Below, piece after piece: positions 25,205 to 34,277 of a stretch of 64,000 nucleotides of DNA. Source of the DNA: Rhizobium sp. Leaf453 (lineage in GTDB: Bacteria; Pseudomonadota; Alphaproteobacteria; Rhizobiales; Rhizobiaceae); contig NZ_LMRG01000031.1 of NCBI RefSeq assembly GCF_001425605.1, positions 124,001 to 188,000 of the forward strand. Reading direction: 5' to 3'. Every line of letters starts with the position of its first letter. The stretch's first letter is position 1. Under the pieces are notes generated by a model that ran no database searches, was not told the DNA's origin, and worked only from the letters and a program-made list of their open reading frames with translations. Made by a program: the position numbers and the translations under genes.

Positions 25205-27096
25205 TTACACGCCGTACGACCCTTGGATTGCTCGCTTCTACCTTGATGCCCGGCCTCGCGCGAGCGACGGATCCGGCAACCGGCCAGCCGGCCGCGGCGG
25301 CTGTTCCGGCCGATGCCACCAACCGCCTGCCGTCCACCCCTCGCCTCGTCAACCTCGCGTCCATGGGACGTGAGCCCGGCAAACCGGGCGGCACCGTGCG
25401 CATGCTGATCGGCAGCCAGAAAGACATCCGGCTGATGACGCTCAACGGCTATGCGCGGCTCGTCGGTTACGACCAGAAACTGCAGCTGCAGGCAGACATC
25501 CTCGAAAGCTTCGAGGTCCAGGAAGGCAGGATTTTCACCTTCAAGATCAGGCCGAACCATCGCTGGTCGGACGGCAGTCCGCTGACATCGAAGGATTTCG
25601 AATATTGCTGGAACGACGTCGTTCTCAACAAAAAGCTGCGCAAGGGCGGCCTGCCGACCTATTTCCTTGCTGATGGAAATCCCCCGAAATTCGAAGTGAT
25701 CGACGACCTCACTGTCCGTTACACCTGGGAGGCGCCGAACCCCAACTTCCTGCCCAATCTGGCCGCCCCCCTCGCTGCGACGATCGTGTTGCCCGCAGCC
25801 TATATGAAGCAGTTCCATGCTGACTATCAGGACGAGGCGACGCTTGAAAAACTGATGAAGAAGTACAAGGTCAAGAAGTGGGCCGATCTTCACATCAAGA
25901 TGTCGCGCAGCTATCGGCCGGAAAACCCGGATCTGCCGACGCTGGATCCCTGGCGCAATACGACGGCACCGCCGGCCGAACAATTCGTTTTCGTCCGCAA
26001 CGACTATTTCCATCGCGTCGACGAAAACGGAACCCAGCTGCCCTATATCGACAGCTTCGTTCTGAACGTCAGTTCCTCGGAAATCATTGCCGCCAAAAGC
26101 GGCTCCGGTGAAGCCGACCTGCAGTCGACCGGCATCGACTTCATCGACTACAGCTTCCTCAAGGATTCGGAGAACCGGTATCCGGTCAAGGTCAACCTGT
26201 GGAAGCGCACGCAGGGCTCCCGCGTCAATCTTCTTCCGAACCTCAATTGCGCAGACGAGGCCTGGCGCAAGCTGTTCAAGGACGTGCGTTTCCGCCGCGC
26301 CCTGTCATTGGCCATCGACAGGCATGAAATCAACATGGTCGCTTTCTACGGCCTTGCGACGGAAGCCGCAGACTCCGTTCTGCCGGATAGTCCGCTCTAC
26401 AAGGAAGAGAATGCCAAGGCCTGGGCCGCACACGATCCCGACCAGGCCAATGCCCTGCTCGACGAGATCGGCTTGACCGAACGCGACGGCGACGGCATGC
26501 GTCTGCTGCCGGACGGCCGCATCGCCCAGATCGTGGTCGAGACGGCAGGCGAAAGCACACTGGAAACCGACGTGCTGGAACTGGTCACCGACCACTGGTC
26601 GAAGATCGGCATCAAGCTGTTCATCAAGACCTCGCAACGTGACGTTTTCCGCAGCCGCGCGATGGGTGGCGAGATCATGGTGTCGATGTATTCCGGCATG
26701 GAAAACGGCGTTCCGACCGCCGACATGAATCCGGGCCAGCTCGCCCCCACCTCCGACGACCAGTTGCAATGGGCGGTTTGGGGCCTGCACTATCTTTCCG
26801 CAGAAACCAAGGGGGAAGCCCCCGACATGCCGGAGGTTCAGCAGTTGCTCAGCCTCCTGCGTGACTGGAACCACGCTGCAGACCTTGGCGAAAAGAGCCG
26901 GATCTGGTCCGAGATGCTGGATATCTACGCGCAGCAGGTGTTCTCCATCGGCATCGTGAATGCGGCTTTGCAGCCGGTGCTGCAGTCCGCGCGCCTGCGC
27001 AACATCCCCGAAAAGGGACTCTACGGGTTTGACCCGACCTGTTATCTCGGCGTCTACATGCCGGATACCTTCTGGTACAGCGGTGAGGTAAGCTGA
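25201..27096 (+). CDS. Peptide-type ABC transporter substrate-binding protein (family 5)
   Basis: A 631-residue periplasmic binding protein. It starts at GTG 25201, overlapping the ATPase stop; the signal [20 protein letters not shown] has an RR pair and cleaves near ARA. Family 5 landmarks are ADILESFEVQEGRIFTFKIR, HRWSDGSPLTSKDFEYCWND and FRRALSLAIDRHEI. The length exceeds DppA (about 530) and matches the longer YejA/AgpA-like group. Longer open frames upstream lie inside the ATPase gene and are shadows. It is followed after 2 bp by the first permease. Confidence 0.9.
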   Translation: MITRRTTLGLLASTLMPGLARATDPATGQPAAAAVPADATNRLPSTPRLVNLASMGREPGKPGGTVRMLIGSQKDIRLMTLNGYARLVGYDQKLQLQADILESFEVQEGRIFTFKIRPNHRWSDGSPLTSKDFEYCWNDVVLNKKLRKGGLPTYFLADGNPPKFEVIDDLTVRYTWEAPNPNFLPNLAAPLAATIVLPAAYMKQFHADYQDEATLEKLMKKYKVKKWADLHIKMSRSYRPENPDLPTLDPWRNTTAPPAEQFVFVRNDYFHRVDENGTQLPYIDSFVLNVSSSEIIAAKSGSGEADLQSTGIDFIDYSFLKDSENRYPVKVNLWKRTQGSRVNLLPNLNCADEAWRKLFKDVRFRRALSLAIDRHEINMVAFYGLATEAADSVLPDSPLYKEENAKAWAAHDPDQANALLDEIGLTERDGDGMRLLPDGRIAQIVVETAGESTLETDVLELVTDHWSKIGIKLFIKTSQRDVFRSRAMGGEIMVSMYSGMENGVPTADMNPGQLAPTSDDQLQWAVWGLHYLSAETKGEAPDMPEVQQLLSLLRDWNHAADLGEKSRIWSEMLDIYAQQVFSIGIVNAALQPVLQSARLRNIPEKGLYGFDPTCYLGVYMPDTFWYSGEVS

Positions 27097-27098
27097 GC

Positions 27099-28097
27099 AT
27101 GCTGCGATATATTCTCTGGCGCGTCGCGGCGATGATCCCGACGCTGCTGATCATTTCCGCCCTGGTTTTCACGATCATCGAACTGCCACCGGGCGACTAT
27201 TTCGAAAGCTACATTTCCGAGCTTCGCGCCGCTGGCGAAGATGTCGACATGGCGGAGATCGAGGAGCTTCGCGCGCAGTACGGCTTCGATCAGCCGCCGG
27301 TGATGCGATATTTCCACTGGGTCGCCGGGCTGGTTCAGGGCGATTACGGCTATTCCTTCGAATACCAGCTGCCGGTCAACGATGTCGTCGGAGATCGCCT
27401 CTGGCTGACCGTGCTGGTTTCCTTCGTCACCATCATGTTTACCTGGCTGATCGCCTTCCCGATCGGCATCTACTCAGCCACGCACCAGTACAGCTGGGGT
27501 GACTACGGACTGACCTTTCTCGGGCTCGTCGGCATCGCCATCCCGAATTTCATGTTCGCGCTTATCCTCATGTATTTCGCCAATATCTGGTTCGGCACAT
27601 CCATCGGCCACCTGATGGACCAGAAATATCTCGGCGAATCCATGAGTTGGGACAAGTTCAAGTCGATCCTGGAGCATTTGTGGATACCGGTCGTGATCAT
27701 CGGTACGGCGGGTACGGCAGGCATGATCCGCCGCCTGCGCGCCAACCTGCTCGACGAACTCCAGAAACAATATGTCGTCACGGCCCGCGCCAAGGGACTG
27801 CACCCGTTTCGTGCGCTGGTCAAATATCCGCTGCGCATGGCGCTCAACTTCTTCATTTCGGATATCGGATCGATCCTGCCTGCCATCATCTCCGGCGCCG
27901 AAATCACCGCGATCGTGCTGTCCCTGGAAACGACCGGACCGATGCTTATAAAAGCGTTGCAAAGTCAGGATATGTATCTTGCCGGCTCGTTCCTGATGTT
28001 CCTGGCGTTCCTCACCGTGATCGGGGTGCTGATATCGGATATCGCGCTCGCGTTTCTCGACCCGCGTATCAGACTGCAAGGCGGTAGCACCAAGTGA
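27099..28097 (+). CDS. Peptide-type ABC transporter permease (DppB type)
   Basis: A 332-residue inner-membrane permease. The N-terminal helix MLRYILWRVAAMIPTLLIIS is typical of DppB/OppB, followed by an about 80-residue periplasmic loop (EAA-type proteins have this) and the coupling motif VVTARAKGLHPFRALVKYPL (about 226-245). Six membrane segments are expected. It overlaps the next permease by 4 bp, so the two are translated together. Confidence 0.9.
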   Translation: MLRYILWRVAAMIPTLLIISALVFTIIELPPGDYFESYISELRAAGEDVDMAEIEELRAQYGFDQPPVMRYFHWVAGLVQGDYGYSFEYQLPVNDVVGDRLWLTVLVSFVTIMFTWLIAFPIGIYSATHQYSWGDYGLTFLGLVGIAIPNFMFALILMYFANIWFGTSIGHLMDQKYLGESMSWDKFKSILEHLWIPVVIIGTAGTAGMIRRLRANLLDELQKQYVVTARAKGLHPFRALVKYPLRMALNFFISDIGSILPAIISGAEITAIVLSLETTGPMLIKALQSQDMYLAGSFLMFLAFLTVIGVLISDIALAFLDPRIRLQGGSTK

Positions 28098-29269
28098 CGG
28101 CATCCCTTCCCGAATCCGGCGCACCGCTCGCGCACTACGTTTCCTCCGCTCCCTTCGACCCGCATTCCGTAGACGCTGTCACGGAGGAACAGGCGCGTGT
28201 CTACCAGGCGTCGCAGTTGCGGCTGATGTGGTGGAAATTCAAGAAGCACAGGATCGCGCTTTTCTCCCTGTACTTCCTCGCGTTCTTCTACGCGATCATT
28301 GCCATCGTCGAGTTTCTGGCGCCCTATAACCTGCACACACGCAACGTCGATTACATCCATTCGCCGCCGCAGCGCGTCCATTTCTTCCACGAAGGAAGTT
28401 TTGTCGGCCCGTTCGTCTACGGCCGGACGATGACGCTGGACATGAACACCTTGCGGCGAATCTATACCGATGACGTCAAGAAGGTGGAGCCGATCCGCTT
28501 CTTCTGCCGCGGCGATGGATACCGGTTCTGGGGACTGGTCGAGAGCAACATCCACCTCGCCTGCCCGGCCGAGGGTGGGGAACTCTTCCTTCTCGGCAGC
28601 GACCGTCTCGGCCGCGACGTACTGTCGCGCATTCTCTACGGCGCACGCATATCACTGACCATCGGCCTGCTCGGCATCACCATGAGCTTCGTGCTCGGGA
28701 TCACCATCGGTGGTTTGGCAGGATACAAGGGCGGCGTCTTCGATCTGATCGTCCAGCGCATCATCGAGGTCTTGCAATCCATCCCGAGCATCCCTTTATG
28801 GATGGCACTTGCGGCAATCATGCCGGTGACCTGGAGCCCGATATTCATCTATCTCGGCATTACCGCAATTCTCGGCCTGATCGACTGGACGGGGCTTGCA
28901 CGCGCCGTACGCTCGAAACTGCTGGCGTTGCGCGAAGAAGACTATGTGCTTGCAGCCCAACTGATGGGCGCGGGCACAAGCCGCATCATCGGCCGTCATC
29001 TCGTGCCGGGCTTCATGTCGCACCTGATCGCCACGGCAACCATGTCCATTCCCGGCATGATCCTTGGCGAGACGGCGCTGAGCTTCCTTGGCCTCGGCCT
29101 GCGCCCGCCAATCACCAGCTGGGGCATCCTGCTGACGGAGGCCCGCAGCGTGAGCGTTATTGCCTTTTATCCCTGGCTGTTGTTTCCAACCATTCCGGTC
29201 ATCCTAGTGATTCTCGCGTTCAACTTCCTGGGCGACGGTCTCCGTGATGCTGCCGACCCGTACAAGTGA
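28094..29269 (+). CDS. Peptide-type ABC transporter permease (DppC type), extended
   Basis: A 391-residue inner-membrane permease, about 80-90 residues longer than DppC (300). The extra sequence lies at the N-terminus and in the first periplasmic loop (about 70-150). Landmarks are FLLGSDRLGRDVLSRILYGA (about 164-183), then LREEDYVLAAQLMGAGTSRI (coupling helix) and GETALSFLGLGLRPPITSWG. Long DppC-like subunits of this kind pair with the long binding proteins. Its GTG start overlaps the DppB-type gene by 4 bp. It ends the importer module; the next gene starts 72 bp on. Confidence 0.89.
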   Translation: MTASLPESGAPLAHYVSSAPFDPHSVDAVTEEQARVYQASQLRLMWWKFKKHRIALFSLYFLAFFYAIIAIVEFLAPYNLHTRNVDYIHSPPQRVHFFHEGSFVGPFVYGRTMTLDMNTLRRIYTDDVKKVEPIRFFCRGDGYRFWGLVESNIHLACPAEGGELFLLGSDRLGRDVLSRILYGARISLTIGLLGITMSFVLGITIGGLAGYKGGVFDLIVQRIIEVLQSIPSIPLWMALAAIMPVTWSPIFIYLGITAILGLIDWTGLARAVRSKLLALREEDYVLAAQLMGAGTSRIIGRHLVPGFMSHLIATATMSIPGMILGETALSFLGLGLRPPITSWGILLTEARSVSVIAFYPWLLFPTIPVILVILAFNFLGDGLRDAADPYK

Positions 29270-29341
29270 AGTGGATACTGAAATGCTAAGGACACTCCGC
29301 AAGGAGTTCGGCTGCGCCAAGGGAGACAAGAGGCTCCGCTC

Positions 29342-30553
29342 ATGACGCGCCGGATCGAGGATGCCCGCATCCTGATGTACAGCCACGATACGTTCGGGCT
29401 TGGTCACCTCAGACGATGCCGCACGATCGCGCATTCTCTCGTCGAGGACTATCGCGGCGTCAACATCCTGATCATTTCGGGAGCGACGATCGCGGGAGCC
29501 TTCGACTACCGGGCGCGCGTCGACTTCGTGAAAATCCCCAGTGTGATCAAGTTGCGCAACGGCGAATACACCTCGATGGATAGGCATATCGACCTGCACG
29601 AGACGCTGAAGATGCGCAAGTCAATCATCCGGCACACGGCAGAGACATTCCAGCCAGACATTTTCATCGTCGATAAGGAGCCGATGGGCCTGCACGGCGA
29701 GGTCGAGGAAACGCTTGCCTATCTGAAAAAGCAGGGAACGACGCTGGTGCTCGGCCTGCGCGAGGTCATGGATGCGCCGCACCTTCTCGAAGCCGAGTGG
29801 AAGCGCAACGACGTCATGCGCAAGATCGGCCAGTTTTACGACAGTGTCTGGGTGTACGGACCGCCGGATTTCTACGATCCACTGATTGGCCTCGACGTGC
29901 CGCAGATCGTGCGTTCCAAGATGGATTTCGTCGGCTTCCTGCAGAGAAGCGTGTCCCAGGACATCAAGGAGCCCGAGCACAAACCGAAGGGCGACTATAT
30001 CCTGGTTACCACCGGTGGTGGCGGCGACGGCTCCGATCTGGTGCATGATGTGATCGACGCCTATCAGGAAGACGCAACCCTCACCCACAAGGCGCTGGTC
30101 GTTCTTGGTCCCTACATGCCGGCCAAGCAGCGTCAGAAACTGATCATGAAATGCGCCAAGATCCCCTATATCGAGGTGATCGAATTCGACAACCGTATGG
30201 AAGAACTGATCGCCGGCGCCACCGCCGTCGTTGCTATGGGCGGTTACAACACCTATTGCGAAATCCTGTCCTTCGACAAGCCGGCCCTGATCGTGCCGCG
30301 CGTGGCGCCGCGCGAGGAACAGTTGATCCGTGCCAGCCGTGCCGCAGAACTCGGGCTGATCGACATGCTCCGGCCGGAAGAAGCCGCCGATCCCATGCGT
30401 TTCGCCGCCGCCCTCAAAGCCCTGCCAGATCGCGAACCGCCGTCAAAGAGTGCCTCCGGCATGACGCTTGAGGGTCTGGCGAACATCTCGCAGATCGTCG
30501 GCGAATGGCTGGGCCGTCGCGATCACGAGCACCTGACCGTCGTGAAGGGGTAA
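29342..30553 (+). CDS. MurG-like (GT-B) glycosyltransferase family protein, first copy
   Basis: A 403-residue cytosolic or membrane-peripheral glycosyltransferase of GT-B fold. The N-terminal motif YSHDTFGLGHLRRCRTIAHS (about 13-32) is the glycine-rich loop of this group, and the C-terminal donor-binding segment ATAVVAMGGYNTYCEILSFD (about 291-310) resembles family 28. VTTGGGGDGSDL lies at the domain boundary. It is the first of three consecutive transferase genes. The donor and acceptor are not deducible. A weak AGAGG site precedes the ATG. Confidence 0.82.
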   Translation: MTRRIEDARILMYSHDTFGLGHLRRCRTIAHSLVEDYRGVNILIISGATIAGAFDYRARVDFVKIPSVIKLRNGEYTSMDRHIDLHETLKMRKSIIRHTAETFQPDIFIVDKEPMGLHGEVEETLAYLKKQGTTLVLGLREVMDAPHLLEAEWKRNDVMRKIGQFYDSVWVYGPPDFYDPLIGLDVPQIVRSKMDFVGFLQRSVSQDIKEPEHKPKGDYILVTTGGGGDGSDLVHDVIDAYQEDATLTHKALVVLGPYMPAKQRQKLIMKCAKIPYIEVIEFDNRMEELIAGATAVVAMGGYNTYCEILSFDKPALIVPRVAPREEQLIRASRAAELGLIDMLRPEEAADPMRFAAALKALPDREPPSKSASGMTLEGLANISQIVGEWLGRRDHEHLTVVKG

Positions 30554-30560
30554 GCCCGCG

Positions 30561-31808
30561 TTGACGCAACACCGCAAGATCATCGTGGTGCTGAAGGGAT
30601 ATCCGCGCCTGTCGGAAACCTTCATCGCCCAGGAACTGCTGGGATTGGAACGGGCCGGCTTCGAACTCTCGCTGGTGGCGCTGCGCCGCCCGACCGACAA
30701 GAAACGTCATCCCGTTCACGACGAAATCCGCGCGCCGGTGCATTACCTGCCGGAATACTTGCATGACGAACCCATGCGTGTTCTGGGCGCGCTTGCCAGA
30801 TGCCTGCCGAAACCGGGCTTCTGGCGCGCTCTGCCGGCACTTGTATCCGATTTCTGGCGTGACCGGACCCGCAACCGCATCCGCCGCTTCGGCCAGGCCA
30901 TGGTCCTTTGCGCGGAATGGCCTGATGGCGGCGAATGGCTGCACGCGCATTTCATCCACACGCCGGCATCGGTCGCCCGTTATGCCAGCATCATCAGCGG
31001 CACGCCGTGGACCTGCTCGGCCCATGCAAAAGACATCTGGACCTCGCCGGATTGGGAGCTGAAAGGCAAGCTTGCCAGTACGCGGTGGACGGTCACCTGC
31101 ACGCAGACCGGGTTCGAGCATCTGCGTCACCTCTCCGGCAACAAGCCGCATGTGCATCTGAGCTATCACGGCCTCGACCTCACCCGCTTTGGCGCATTCG
31201 ATGGCGAACGCCCACCCGTTGACGGGTCACGATCGGAGGCGCCGGTGACGATCGTCAGTGTTGGCCGCGCTGTCGAGAAGAAGGGCTTCGATATCGTCCT
31301 GCGCGCCCTCAGCCTGCTGCCGACGGACCTTCACTGGCAGTTCGAGCATATCGGCGGCGGCGAGCAATTGGCGAAGCTGCAGGCACTGGCGAGAGAGCTG
31401 GGCATTGCTGCAAAAGTCACCTGGCACGGATCGATGTCGCAGCAGGAGGTGCTTGAGCGATATCGCAGTGCCGACATTTTCGCGCTCGCCTGCCGGATTA
31501 CCGCCGACGGCGATCGGGATGGATTACCGAACGTTCTCGTCGAAGCCTCCAGCCAGAAACTGGTCTGCGTCTCGACCAACATTTCCGGTGTCCCGGAACT
31601 GCTTGTCGATGGCGAAAATGGTTGCGTCGTGCCGCCGGAAGATCCGCAGGCCTTTGCCGCAGCCTTGGAACGGCTTATCCGGGACCCCACCCTGCGTGCC
31701 CGGTTGGGGCATGCGGCGGAACACAAGGTGCGCCGCGAATTTGACCATCAAACCAGCATCCGGCAGCTGAAACAGCTGTTCGAATCTGAATGGCAGACCA
31801 TCCCATGA
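30561..31808 (+). CDS. Glycosyltransferase family 4 protein
   Basis: A 415-residue GT-B retaining glycosyltransferase. It begins KIIVVLKGYPRLSETFIAQE, as in many exopolysaccharide GT4 enzymes. The donor-binding EX7E region is near GLPNVLVEASSQKLVCVSTN (about 320-339), followed by GVPELLVDGENGCVVPPEDP. The start is read as TTG at 30561, 7 bp after the previous stop, because no better ATG exists before the conserved N-terminus; GAAGGGG lies upstream. The stop overlaps the next start as ATGA. Confidence 0.84.
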   Translation: MTQHRKIIVVLKGYPRLSETFIAQELLGLERAGFELSLVALRRPTDKKRHPVHDEIRAPVHYLPEYLHDEPMRVLGALARCLPKPGFWRALPALVSDFWRDRTRNRIRRFGQAMVLCAEWPDGGEWLHAHFIHTPASVARYASIISGTPWTCSAHAKDIWTSPDWELKGKLASTRWTVTCTQTGFEHLRHLSGNKPHVHLSYHGLDLTRFGAFDGERPPVDGSRSEAPVTIVSVGRAVEKKGFDIVLRALSLLPTDLHWQFEHIGGGEQLAKLQALARELGIAAKVTWHGSMSQQEVLERYRSADIFALACRITADGDRDGLPNVLVEASSQKLVCVSTNISGVPELLVDGENGCVVPPEDPQAFAAALERLIRDPTLRARLGHAAEHKVRREFDHQTSIRQLKQLFESEWQTIP

Positions 31809-32944
31809 CCACTGCGACGCCAAAACGTGTCTTCTTCTATGTCCAGCACCTGCTTGGCATCGGCCATCTCGCCCGCGCCAGCCGCATTGCCCAGGCGCTC
31901 GCAGAAAATGACTTCGATGTCACCGTGGTCACAGGCGGCACGCCGGTTACAGGCTTTCCTGGTCCGAAGATCCGTCACATTGCCCTTCCGGCGATCACAT
32001 CAGGAGACGCTGGGTTTTCCGGGCTGGTCGATATCGATGGCAATCCCGTCGATGACACATTCAAGGATAATCGCCGCGACCTGATGCTGTCGGCCTTCCG
32101 CGAAAGCAAGCCCGATATCGTCATCATCGAAGCCTTTCCGTTCGGCCGCCGTCAGGTCCGCTTCGAACTCCTCCCGCTTCTCGAAGAAATTGCTTTAAAG
32201 CAGCCCAAACCGCTGGTCGTCACCTCGCTACGCGACATCCTGCAGGAACGCTCCAAGCCCGGCCGTGACGAGGAGACGGTGGCAACGATCAAACAGTATT
32301 TCGATCGCGTGCTGGTGCATGGCGATCCGGCCTTTGCCCGGCTGGAAGACACATTTCCCCTCGCCGCCGAGATCGCCGACAAGATCGTCTATACAGGGCT
32401 GGTCGCGGCACCGCCGCCCGCCAGACCCGAAGAGCAGTTCGACATCATCGTTTCCGCCGGTGGCGGCGCTGTCGGAAATGCCCTGATCCGGGCAGCGCTC
32501 GAAGCTTCAAAAACAATTGGCGGTAAGTTCGCCTGGGCACTGATCACCGGCCCCAACCTGCCGCAGTCGGATTTCGATGCGATCTCGGCCGATACACCGG
32601 CGCATGTCAGTGTCTTTCGGTTCCGGCCAGATTTCGCCAGCCTGCTCGCCGGAGCAAAACTCTCCGTATCACAAGCTGGCTACAACACGGTCTGCGATAT
32701 CCTGCGTGCCGGATGCCATGCGCTGCTGATCCCGTTCATCGCCGGTGGCGAAACCGAACAGACTGTCCGCGCGGAGCGGTTGGCCAAGCTCGGACTGGCC
32801 CATGTCCTGACCGAAGACGATCTGTCGCCGGAAAACATGACGGTCGCTATTCGCGCCGCGCTCGCCGCCACCGCCAAACCACCCCACAGCCTCGACCTCG
32901 AAGGCGCCGGTCACACTGCCGAAATCCTGCGAGGCCTCGTCTGA
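31805..32944 (+). CDS. MurG-like (GT-B) glycosyltransferase family protein, second copy
   Basis: A 379-residue GT-B protein related to the gene at 29342. The N-terminal loop is FYVQHLLGIGHLARASRIAQ and the donor site is AKLSVSQAGYNTVCDILRAG with LIPFIAGGETEQTVRAERLA. The ATG at 31805 overlaps the preceding TGA, so translation is coupled to the GT4 gene. The pair of MurG-like enzymes around one GT4 enzyme suggests a short oligosaccharide is assembled, though the product is unknown. Confidence 0.83.
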   Translation: MTTATPKRVFFYVQHLLGIGHLARASRIAQALAENDFDVTVVTGGTPVTGFPGPKIRHIALPAITSGDAGFSGLVDIDGNPVDDTFKDNRRDLMLSAFRESKPDIVIIEAFPFGRRQVRFELLPLLEEIALKQPKPLVVTSLRDILQERSKPGRDEETVATIKQYFDRVLVHGDPAFARLEDTFPLAAEIADKIVYTGLVAAPPPARPEEQFDIIVSAGGGAVGNALIRAALEASKTIGGKFAWALITGPNLPQSDFDAISADTPAHVSVFRFRPDFASLLAGAKLSVSQAGYNTVCDILRAGCHALLIPFIAGGETEQTVRAERLAKLGLAHVLTEDDLSPENMTVAIRAALAATAKPPHSLDLEGAGHTAEILRGLV

Positions 32945-32953
32945 CCCCGCTGC

Positions 32954-33631
32954 TCAGACCGTTCCGATCACCATGAACCGGGTGTACTTTTTCATCGCCA
33001 GCGACCCGGCAAACGCCACATGGGCGAGCGACGTCTGCTCCAGGAATGCTTCCAGCGACGGCACGCAATTGATGTGGGTCGGCTCGCTGAAATAGTCGTT
33101 TGACTGCAGCATGACCTTCGTGCCGCGCGGCAGGAGAGCCAGCCAGGCCGGCAGGTCGGCGATATGCTCGCAACTGGTGTTGATCACCAGATCAGCACCG
33201 AGCGTCGCATAATCCAGCGCATACATGTCCTTCGTCACAGCCTTGAACCGGTCGCCGGCCTTGGCATTCAGCGTTTCCGCGATAACGCCAACCTCCGGAT
33301 CGATGTCGAAGCTCTCGACCAGACCGATATCGAAGCGGCTGTCGTCGAAAAACATCCCGGGCAGGACGCCATACCAGCCGCCGAGCAAAACGATGTGCTT
33401 AAATTTTCCGCCAAGGCTTTCAAACAGCTTGTCGCGCGCCCATATCTTGCTTCCAACCTGCTTATGATTGAAGGCCGTGCCAAGGTCCGCGTGCGGATAT
33501 TTGGCCACGACTTTCGCAAGACCCTCGATCAGGGAGCTTCCCGTATAGGCGGAAAGACCGCGGATTATATCGAAGGCACTTTCGTGCCAATCTGTTGTGT
33601 TTGCTTCGTTTGTTCGGGTAGTTTTCATCAT
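32954..33631 (-). CDS. Class I SAM-dependent methyltransferase-like protein
   Basis: A 225-residue protein with a Rossmann-like SAM region IVLLGGWYGVLPGMFFDDSR (about 83-102), the acidic ribose-binding position in GLVESFDIDPEVG and a motif IV region LVINTSCEHIADLPAWLALL. It has no signal. The gene is opposite to its surroundings, ends 9 bp after the transferase stop and starts 38 bp from the divergent next gene. The function is uncertain; a glycan or small-molecule methyltransferase is plausible from context. Confidence 0.68.
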   Translation of the reverse strand: MMKTTRTNEANTTDWHESAFDIIRGLSAYTGSSLIEGLAKVVAKYPHADLGTAFNHKQVGSKIWARDKLFESLGGKFKHIVLLGGWYGVLPGMFFDDSRFDIGLVESFDIDPEVGVIAETLNAKAGDRFKAVTKDMYALDYATLGADLVINTSCEHIADLPAWLALLPRGTKVMLQSNDYFSEPTHINCVPSLEAFLEQTSLAHVAFAGSLAMKKYTRFMVIGTV

Positions 33632-33669
33632 GCGCGTGTTGTAGTCTGGACTTTTCTGGAGTGCAAGGA

Positions 33670-34269
33670 ATGCTCGTCAACCTGAAGGATGCCAACTCCG
33701 TTTCGCCGCCCCTGGACGACGGGAAGGACATCCCGCACCTGTCAGGACTGGGCGCCAACATGCGGCAGGTTTTTGCGGCGCATTTCATGCGCGAGTGCCC
33801 GCATGTCCTCGAAATCGGCGGCCATATCCGGCCCATAACGCCCTATCTCACCCATCACCCGCTGTCCGTCACATCCGTCGATCCGAAGACGGAAGCCTAT
33901 GAGGCGTCCGAATTGAACGGTCAGCCCTGCATCGTCAGGCACATTGCCGCCAAGTTCCAGCAGATCGACTACGACTATGCGCCCGGCAGTTACGGCCTCG
34001 TCCTGCTCGGCTACTCGCTGAAACCATTTGGCCGACGCGATCCGCTCGGCGACCTCTTGTTCTCGCTGATCGACAATGCCTGTACCGTCATTATCGAATA
34101 TGCGCCTGAACTGGAACGGGCCGCATCGCAGGTACCGCACATCATCAGTCGTCCGTCCGTTTCGGTCAGGGGGCGTTTCGATCTGCACTTGCATGACCCC
34201 GAGATCGCCGGCACGCCCTATGCGGCCAGACGCTTCTATGTCCTCGACACCCGCAGCACGGCTGGTTGA
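33670..34269 (+). CDS. Methyltransferase-like protein next to the degenerate ABC gene
   Basis: A 199-residue protein. HVLEIGGHIRPITPYLTHHP (about 46-65) looks like a weak SAM motif I, VTSVDPKTEAYEA holds an acidic residue, and YGLVLLGYSLKPFG resembles motif IV. The match is partial, so a non-enzymatic relative is possible. The ATG at 33670 is preferred with GGAG 8 bp before it; a GTG at 33661 is also open. It ends 8 bp before the degenerate ABC gene, so the two are probably one transcript. Confidence 0.6.
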   Translation: MLVNLKDANSVSPPLDDGKDIPHLSGLGANMRQVFAAHFMRECPHVLEIGGHIRPITPYLTHHPLSVTSVDPKTEAYEASELNGQPCIVRHIAAKFQQIDYDYAPGSYGLVLLGYSLKPFGRRDPLGDLLFSLIDNACTVIIEYAPELERAASQVPHIISRPSVSVRGRFDLHLHDPEIAGTPYAARRFYVLDTRSTAG

Positions 34270-34277
34270 ATTCGCCC

